A stretch of DNA of 22,719 nucleotides, from the NCBI GenBank assembly GCA_002398875.1, contig DHCC01000062.1, positions 3,666 through 26,384 on the forward strand, given 5' to 3'. The DNA is from Bacteroidales bacterium UBA4912 (GTDB lineage Bacteria > Bacteroidota > Bacteroidia > Bacteroidales > Dysgonomonadaceae). The translations under genes were made by a program, and so were the position numbers. Below are positions 17,556 through 22,719 of this stretch, piece by piece. The first letter of the stretch is position 1. Every line of letters begins with the position of its first letter. The notes below the pieces were generated by a model. That model was not told the origin of the DNA and made no database searches. It saw nothing but the letters and a program-made list of their open reading frames with translations.

Positions 17556-18461
17556 TCACCCTCCAATATTCACCTTAAACCCATGCTGCTCAAAGAGATT
17601 CTTAATAAGATTAACCTTGTTATCTGAAGGTTTTTTCATACCTTCTTCATGATAGTTTCTTCCCAATTTCTCGAACTTTTTTAAAGCAATGTTATGATAA
17701 GGCAACAATCCCACTGCTGACGGTCTGTTTTTCAATCCACAGAGAAAAGTAAGCGTTTCTCTAATATTCTCTTCATTACAATTCACTCCTTCTATCAGAG
17801 GCATTCTTATCTGGTAATCTTTTCCTTTATCTGAAATTAATCTGAGATTCATTAAAATCAATTCATTATTAACTCCTGTCCATTTACGATGCCTTTCGCT
17901 ATTCATAAGTTTTAAATCATAGAGAAAGAGATCAGTATGCGGTAAAATATCCTCCAGGATACTACTTTTAACATGACCTGATGTATCAACTGCAGAGTGT
18001 ATCCCTGCCTTGCCACAAAGAATAAGCAGGTTTTTTAATTCTTTAGGATGCATCAATGGTTCACCACCTGAAAAAGTTACTCCCCCACCTGAGTTGTCAA
18101 TTATGTGAGTCTCCCTCATGATCAAATCCATTAACTCATTTTCAGTGTAATCCCTTCCGCTCATCTCCACAGCTTTAGTAGGACACACTTCTGTACATTT
18201 ACCGCAAAGAATACATCTTGAGAAATCGGTTATTATTTCCCCACTTGTTGTTAAAATTAGTGCATTTTCAGAACAAACTGCTACACAACTGCCACAACCA
18301 ATACATTTACTTCTATTGTATAGTTTCTCAGATTTAAAAGAGATGCTTTCAGGATTATGGCACCAACGACAAGAGAGAGGGCAACCTTTGAAAAACACTG
18401 TTATCCTCACTCCTGGTCCATCGTTTATGGAGTATCTTTTAATATCAAATAAAAAAGGCAT
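17556..18461 (-). CDS. hypE: Glycyl radical enzyme activase, radical SAM (HypE)
   Basis: A 301-residue cytoplasmic activating enzyme that uses S-adenosylmethionine to place the glycyl radical on its partner. The radical SAM motif CPLSCRWC gives Cys27, Cys31 and Cys34. Two inserted ferredoxin-type clusters follow: Cys53/56/59/63 (CIGCGSC) and Cys83/86/89/93 (CILCGKC). The SAM-binding GGE motif appears in VTFSGGEP at about 130. This three-cluster build and length fit activases of dehydratase-type glycyl radical enzymes. It lies 11 bp after hypD in the same direction, so the pair is surely cotranscribed, and the symbol follows from that partner. Its stop codon nearly abuts that of the convergent regulator gene with no visible terminator between them. 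The general class is certain; the specific name depends on the hypD call. Confidence 0.9.
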   Translation of the reverse strand: MPFLFDIKRYSINDGPGVRITVFFKGCPLSCRWCHNPESISFKSEKLYNRSKCIGCGSCVAVCSENALILTTSGEIITDFSRCILCGKCTEVCPTKAVEMSGRDYTENELMDLIMRETHIIDNSGGGVTFSGGEPLMHPKELKNLLILCGKAGIHSAVDTSGHVKSSILEDILPHTDLFLYDLKLMNSERHRKWTGVNNELILMNLRLISDKGKDYQIRMPLIEGVNCNEENIRETLTFLCGLKNRPSAVGLLPYHNIALKKFEKLGRNYHEEGMKKPSDNKVNLIKNLFEQHGFKVNIGG

Positions 18462-18472
18462 CGACTTAGACT

Positions 18473-20929
18473 TTAAAAGGCTTCGTTTTCAGTACGATCG
18501 ATAATCTCCTGCTTGAGGTTATCATGCAGATCATTAAAATAATCACTATAACCTGCTACTCGGACCATCAAGTCGCGATATTCTTCAGGATTTTTACGTG
18601 CTGCCAACAGAGTAGCATTATCAACAATGTTGAACTGTATGTGATGCCCCCCAAGTGAAAAATAACTACGTATTAAACTTCCCAATTTTGCAATACTTTC
18701 ATCACTTCGTAACAAATCGGGCAAGAAACGCATGTTAAGCAATGTTCCTCCTGATTTTACCTGATCTAGTTTACCAAGTGAACGAATTACAGCAGTTGGA
18801 CCATGTGTATCAGCTCCATGTGCAGGAGAAGTACCGTCTGATATAGCTTTTCCTGCCAATCGTCCGTCAGGCGTGGCCCCCATAACATTACCAAAGTAGT
18901 TGTGACAAGTTGTAGATAGCATATTCATATGATATTTGCCACCTTCTTTCCCGTTAGGACGCCCGTCAATTAGATCAAACAGATCATTGTAGACCTTAAC
19001 AGCAATATCATCAGCTTTTGCATCGTCATTTCCAAAAAAAGGAGTATTGTTGATAATACGCTGACGCAATACCTCATATCCATCAAAATTGGCAGAGATT
19101 GCTTTCAATAAATGATCCATAGTGATAGTTTTATCACTGAAAACTTGTTTTTTTAGTGCTGAAAGCGAATCAGTAATAGTGCCTAGTCCAGTACACTGGA
19201 TATATGTGGTGTTGTATCGTGGGCCTTCATTATAGTAATCTAGCCCTTTTTTTATACAATCATCTGTAATCACTGACAAAAAAGTTGCCGGAAAATATCG
19301 GGCATACATCTTGTCTATATATTGGTTAACCCTAATTTTTAGGTCGATCACGTAACGCAACTGTTTGTGAAAGGCTTCATAAAGCTCTTCATAAGTGGAG
19401 AAATTTCTAGGATCACCTGTCTCGATTCCGACTTTTTTCCCTGTTACCGGATTAACACCGTTGAATAGTGTCACTTCTAAAATCTTGGGAACATTCAGAT
19501 AGCCTGTCAGCAAATATGCTTCTTTACCAAAAGCTCCAACTTCTATACAACCACTACATCCACCTTCTCTGGCATCTTCGAGCGATTTACCTGAACGAAG
19601 CATCTCCTGAATATATATGTCCGGATTAAAGATTGAGGGATATCCATAACCACGACGAATCACCTTTATTGCAGAGTGAAGAAAGCGGTTGGGTGTAACA
19701 GATGAAATATGGACTGAGCTTCCGGGTTGCAGTATATGAAGTTCTTCTATCACCTCAAGCATAATATAAGATACTTCATTTACACCATCTGAACCGTCGG
19801 GTTTAACACCTCCTATATTGATATTAGTAAAATCGTTGTAGGTACCACTCTCACTGGCTGTGACGCCTACCTTTGGTGGCGCCGGTTGATTATTTACCTT
19901 AATCCAAAAACAACTTATCAGCTCTTTTGCTTCTTCACGTGTAAGCCGTCCTGCTTTCAGATCCTCTTCATAAAATGGCGACAGATGCTGATCAAAGTGG
20001 CCCGGATTAAATGCATCCCAGCCATTCAACTCTGTGATAACACCAAGGTGTACAAACCAGTACATCTGTATAGCCTCCATAAAATTGCGAGGTGCATGAG
20101 CCGGTACACGTCTGCAAACTTTAGCAATCTGCAACAACTCTTCCTTTCTTTGCGGATTATCCTCATGTCTTGCCAACTCTTCTGATTTTTCTGCATGGCG
20201 TTCTCCCAGGCGGATTAGAGCATCACAAGAGAGACTCATTGCTCGTAATTGTTCTTCCTTATCGGTCGCCTTAGGATCGTTGAAATAATCTAGCTTGTTT
20301 ATAGAATCCTCTATCTCCTTTTTAAAATCCAGCATACCTTTCCTGTAGATTTTCCCATCCAGACATGTATGTCCTGGAGCTCGCTGTTCCATGAACTCAG
20401 TAAATAGTCCGGCTTCATACGCAACCTTCCATTCTTCAGGAACACGACTGAAAATTCTTTCACGTTGTGAACGACCTGTCCAGTATGGTATCACCTCTCG
20501 TTTATAGGTCTCTATATCTTCTTCACAAATTAAATAACGCTGTTGTTCACGAGTATTGAGAACCTTCAAATCTTCAACTGAGTGACAAGTTAGTTCAGGA
20601 AAAGTAGAAACTGATTTAGGTTTTTCTCCTCGTTCACCTACTATCAACTCATCTTTACCAATATAGATGTACTTTTTTTCGCAGATTTCCATAAAATTCA
20701 TAGCACGCATCATGGGAGTTGAATATTTCCCTTCATTCTTCCTGTAAAAAGAAGTCTCTATAAGTGCCCTTTCTATTGAAAGTGTTGCGGGAGTAGAAAC
20801 ACTCTCTTCCCTTAACCTGCGAATTCGTTCATTCATTCCTGGTTTGACTTGTATCTCGTCTTGGGTAACAATATCCTGTTCTGTTTTCTTTACAGACCTT
20901 ATATTTTGTATTAATTTTTTTTCAAGCAT
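18473..20929 (-). CDS. hypD: Glycyl radical enzyme, trans-4-hydroxy-L-proline dehydratase (HypD)
   Basis: An 818-residue cytoplasmic glycyl radical enzyme. HypD removes water from trans-4-hydroxy-L-proline to give pyrroline-5-carboxylate, which proline reductase (ProC) can turn into proline. Seen: glycyl radical loop RVAGYSDYF with Gly793, 25 residues from the end, and the catalytic segment GCSGCIEVGAFGKEAYLLTG with Cys461, Glu463 and Tyr477. Their spacing (+2, +16) equals Cys434, Glu436 and Tyr450 of Clostridioides difficile HypD as I recall it. Long stretches elsewhere (MEQRAPGHT, NNQPAPPKVGVT, TTYIQ) also resemble HypD. Pyruvate formate-lyase is excluded because its adjacent Cys-Cys is absent. 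The N-terminus is about 25-30 residues longer than in C. difficile HypD; Met32 is an alternative start. A 19-bp palindrome lies 37-55 bp before the ATG. A residual alternative is a close dehydratase with another substrate. Confidence 0.88.
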   Translation of the reverse strand: MLEKKLIQNIRSVKKTEQDIVTQDEIQVKPGMNERIRRLREESVSTPATLSIERALIETSFYRKNEGKYSTPMMRAMNFMEICEKKYIYIGKDELIVGERGEKPKSVSTFPELTCHSVEDLKVLNTREQQRYLICEEDIETYKREVIPYWTGRSQRERIFSRVPEEWKVAYEAGLFTEFMEQRAPGHTCLDGKIYRKGMLDFKKEIEDSINKLDYFNDPKATDKEEQLRAMSLSCDALIRLGERHAEKSEELARHEDNPQRKEELLQIAKVCRRVPAHAPRNFMEAIQMYWFVHLGVITELNGWDAFNPGHFDQHLSPFYEEDLKAGRLTREEAKELISCFWIKVNNQPAPPKVGVTASESGTYNDFTNINIGGVKPDGSDGVNEVSYIMLEVIEELHILQPGSSVHISSVTPNRFLHSAIKVIRRGYGYPSIFNPDIYIQEMLRSGKSLEDAREGGCSGCIEVGAFGKEAYLLTGYLNVPKILEVTLFNGVNPVTGKKVGIETGDPRNFSTYEELYEAFHKQLRYVIDLKIRVNQYIDKMYARYFPATFLSVITDDCIKKGLDYYNEGPRYNTTYIQCTGLGTITDSLSALKKQVFSDKTITMDHLLKAISANFDGYEVLRQRIINNTPFFGNDDAKADDIAVKVYNDLFDLIDGRPNGKEGGKYHMNMLSTTCHNYFGNVMGATPDGRLAGKAISDGTSPAHGADTHGPTAVIRSLGKLDQVKSGGTLLNMRFLPDLLRSDESIAKLGSLIRSYFSLGGHHIQFNIVDNATLLAARKNPEEYRDLMVRVAGYSDYFNDLHDNLKQEIIDRTENEAF

Positions 20930-21100
20930 ATTTTACAATTTAATATAATAGGAGAATAGAAGAATATATCCATAAAATGGATATTAATAAGATTCTAAAA
21001 AATAAAAATGAAAAAAAATCAACACATCCAACAGGAGAACAGGCGTTTCCCGTTATTATGATAAAGGGTTGTAAAAAGTTGCTTGAGGTACATATCAAAA
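20930..21100. promoter_or_regulatory. Gap between pepP and hypD with weak hairpin and operator-like palindrome
   Basis: AT-rich 171 bp. On the minus strand a small hairpin (AACGGG-N5-CCTGTT, one G-U; 21054-21038) follows the pepP stop, but its T-run (21018-21011) is about 19 bases further, so a terminator is only possible. A perfect palindrome at 20966-20984 precedes hypD. No convincing -33/-7 pair was found, so whether hypD has its own promoter is open. Confidence 0.4.
20966..20984. promoter_or_regulatory. 19-bp perfect palindrome (ATATCCAT-AAA-ATGGATAT) upstream of hypD
   Basis: Two 8-bp arms with a 3-bp centre, 37-55 bp before the hypD start codon. The symmetry and position suggest the binding site of a dimeric regulator (repressor or Crp-type) or a small hairpin in the hypD leader. 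No second copy was seen in the window. Confidence 0.5.
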
Positions 21101-22489
21101 TTATTTGAAAGCCTTTTCCCTTTCTTTTTCTACTTCTTCAATACTTTTGGCTAAAGGTTTACCAAGAATACGGTTTCCGGTTTTAGTAATCAAAATATTT
21201 TCTTCGTTCCGAATACCTCCAAATTCTCGATATCTATTAACCTCTTTATAGTTGATAAAATTACTGTTTATTTTATTTTCTTCCCAATAGTCAATTAGTT
21301 CAGGAATAAAATATATCCCCGGTTCAATTGTCAGTACAAAACCGGGCTCCAGGCTCCTTGCTAGTCGCAAAGACTTCAGCCCAAACTGCTTGCTCTTGGG
21401 ATGACCACCATAACCTACTATCTCTTCACCCAAATTCTCCATATCATGTACATCCAGTCCCATCAGATGGCCTGTCCCGCATGGAAAAAAAAGAGCATGT
21501 GCTCCATTGGCTACAGCTTCTTTTGTATCACCTTTTGTCAACCCTAAAGCTTTTAGTCCATCAAATATCATGCCCCCTACCTGTAAATGTACGTCCTTGA
21601 ATTTTACTCCTGGCTTCGATAGTTCAATAGCCTTATTATGTGCTTCTAAAGTAATTTGGTATATCTCTTTTTGCTGCTCTGTGAATTTTCCGGAGACAGG
21701 AAAAGTGCTACTCATATCTCCCGCATAACCTTCTGGAGTCTCATAACCTGCATCAAGCAAAAACATATCTTCGGTCTTGAGATAATTCCCATGATAATGA
21801 TTGTGGAGGAACTGACCGTTTATTGTTCCAATTATTGGGAAAGCAATATTCCCTCCTGTTGAAAGTGCTACCTCATGAACCTTAGCAGTAACCATTGCCT
21901 CGGTCATTCCTGCCCTGGCATAATGCATAGCTGCTAAATGCATATCGGCAGTTACGGAAACAGCTTTTTCAATTTCTTCGATTTCCTCTTCCGATTTTAT
22001 ATTTCTTTGATTAGCTATAGCCGTGATAAACTCCCTGTCTGCATTTGTATCAGCTTCTTCCACAGAATAGTTAAGAAATTTCTTTAATTTAAGATAGTGC
22101 TCAGCTCTGTAGGGAGGTAAATATTTAATTCTACCAATATCGGTTTTTTGAAGTACTTTCTGAAATTCCGATAAACTCCCAGAATATTTTACACCTACAC
22201 TTTCGGCTATATCTTTAATTGAAGGTTGAGAACCTGTCCATACGATTGAATCTATAGTAGGATCATCTCCATAAATATATTCTTTGTCTTCATCTATGTC
22301 GATAATGGATACAAGATTTGGTTGGCTGATCCCAAAATAATAAAGAAAACTACTATCTTGTCTGTAAAAATAGGTATTATCGGCATAATTTATACCACAT
22401 TCATCATTTCCTAAAAACAATAACTTTCCACTATTGAATTTAGATTTTAGACTCTCTCTCCTCTTAATATAGACCTCTTTATTAAACAT
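21101..22489 (-). CDS. pepP: Xaa-Pro aminopeptidase (aminopeptidase P, M24B)
   Basis: A 462-residue cytoplasmic metallopeptidase (no signal peptide) that removes the N-terminal residue from peptides with proline, and possibly hydroxyproline, at position two. An AMP_N domain (about 1-160, including FLGNDECGINYADNTYFYRQ) is followed by the pita-bread domain. All five dimetal ligands are present: Asp246 (LLDAG), Asp258 (YAGDMSSTFPV), His341 (GTGHLMGLDVHD), Glu389 (TIEPGIYF) and Glu429 (GIRNEEN). The frame extends five codons to a TTG at 22504, but the ATG at 22487-22489 (MFNKEVYIKRRE) matches the usual start of Bacteroidales homologues. It lies 171 bp upstream of hypD in the same direction. PepP is a common housekeeping gene, but here it sits directly beside hydroxyproline catabolism, which it could feed with free imino acids. 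Confidence 0.94.
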   Translation of the reverse strand: MFNKEVYIKRRESLKSKFNSGKLLFLGNDECGINYADNTYFYRQDSSFLYYFGISQPNLVSIIDIDEDKEYIYGDDPTIDSIVWTGSQPSIKDIAESVGVKYSGSLSEFQKVLQKTDIGRIKYLPPYRAEHYLKLKKFLNYSVEEADTNADREFITAIANQRNIKSEEEIEEIEKAVSVTADMHLAAMHYARAGMTEAMVTAKVHEVALSTGGNIAFPIIGTINGQFLHNHYHGNYLKTEDMFLLDAGYETPEGYAGDMSSTFPVSGKFTEQQKEIYQITLEAHNKAIELSKPGVKFKDVHLQVGGMIFDGLKALGLTKGDTKEAVANGAHALFFPCGTGHLMGLDVHDMENLGEEIVGYGGHPKSKQFGLKSLRLARSLEPGFVLTIEPGIYFIPELIDYWEENKINSNFINYKEVNRYREFGGIRNEENILITKTGNRILGKPLAKSIEEVEKEREKAFK

Positions 22490-22719
22490 TCGCAAAAATC
22501 TCAAAATTTATTTACTATACTAATAAATATATTATCAAATGATGAATCAGTCGCAAGGAATTTTATTTACAGTCATATTTATGCAACTACCCGAGCACAA
22601 ATCGCAATTCCAGGATAGCCTTCTTCGTTTTCTATCGAATCCAATTCCTACCGATTTTCCTGATTTTTCAAAAAAGACTTATTAATTATAATATTTTTTT
22701 AACCTGTTCATAAACGTTT
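22490..22719. other. Right-edge region with no convincing gene
   Basis: AT-rich sequence that should hold the pepP promoter; only a TTTG (minus strand) and AT-rich downstream bases are visible, no good -7 element. A 48-codon plus-strand frame (ATG ATG at 22539, stop at 22685) has no recognizable domain and no ribosome binding site; I do not call it a gene. Confidence 0.4.

Noticed and set aside
18473..20929. Annotation as pyruvate formate-lyase
   Set aside because: The adjacent Cys-Cys pair of pyruvate formate-lyase is missing; a single catalytic Cys in a CxE motif and HypD-like flanks indicate a dehydratase.
21011..21054. Intrinsic terminator after pepP
   Set aside because: The hairpin has only six pairs and its T-run is about 19 bases away, unlike a standard rho-independent terminator.
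22487..22504. TTG start for pepP at 22504
   Set aside because: The ATG at 22489 gives the usual MF-K/S-start of Bacteroidales homologues; the five extra codons add nothing recognizable.
22539..22685. 48-codon plus-strand ORF at the right edge
   Set aside because: No domain, no ribosome binding site, and length expected by chance.

Overview
The window looks like a chromosomal piece of an AT-rich, anaerobic Bacteroidetes (order Bacteroidales most likely). The evidence is a SusC/SusD pair, a hybrid two-component regulator of the Bacteroidetes type, lipoproteins with acidic residues after the lipobox cysteine, a TTTn/TAnnTTTG-like promoter and almost no Shine-Dalgarno sites. The glycyl radical enzyme implies growth without oxygen. 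The species cannot be named from sequence alone.

Layout. Positions 1-7226 (minus strand) form the surface module: susC, susD, a lipoprotein with two tandem DUF4859-like domains, and a partial lipoprotein with an HExxH metallopeptidase motif that runs off the left edge. A clear intrinsic terminator/attenuator sits before that last gene. Positions 7227-7629 are a regulatory gap holding a 15-bp direct repeat with 21-bp period and a second repeat/inverted-repeat cluster. Positions 7630-13204 (minus) are a two-gene operon: a large exported beta-L-arabinofuranosidase (DUF1680, GH127/GH146 type) and an S9 serine peptidase. Position 13205-13518 is a divergent promoter region. Positions 13519-17553 (plus) encode the hybrid two-component sensor/regulator. 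Positions 17556-22489 (minus) are an aminopeptidase P (M24), a glycyl radical enzyme that I assign as trans-4-hydroxy-L-proline dehydratase (HypD), and its radical SAM activase (HypE). A 19-bp perfect palindrome lies just upstream of hypD.

How the genes could work together. Beta-L-arabinofuranosides occur in plants mainly as short chains on hydroxyproline of extensins and related hydroxyproline-rich glycoproteins. This locus pairs an enzyme that removes such sugars with three candidate peptidases (two of families that cut next to proline), an outer-membrane importer, a periplasmic sensor, and the HypD/HypE pair that consumes free hydroxyproline. I therefore propose a single hydroxyproline-rich-glycoprotein utilization locus that uses both the glycan and the amino acid. 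The family assignments are well supported by motifs; the joint function is inference.

No rRNA, tRNA, CRISPR array, insertion sequence, integrase or phage gene was seen.
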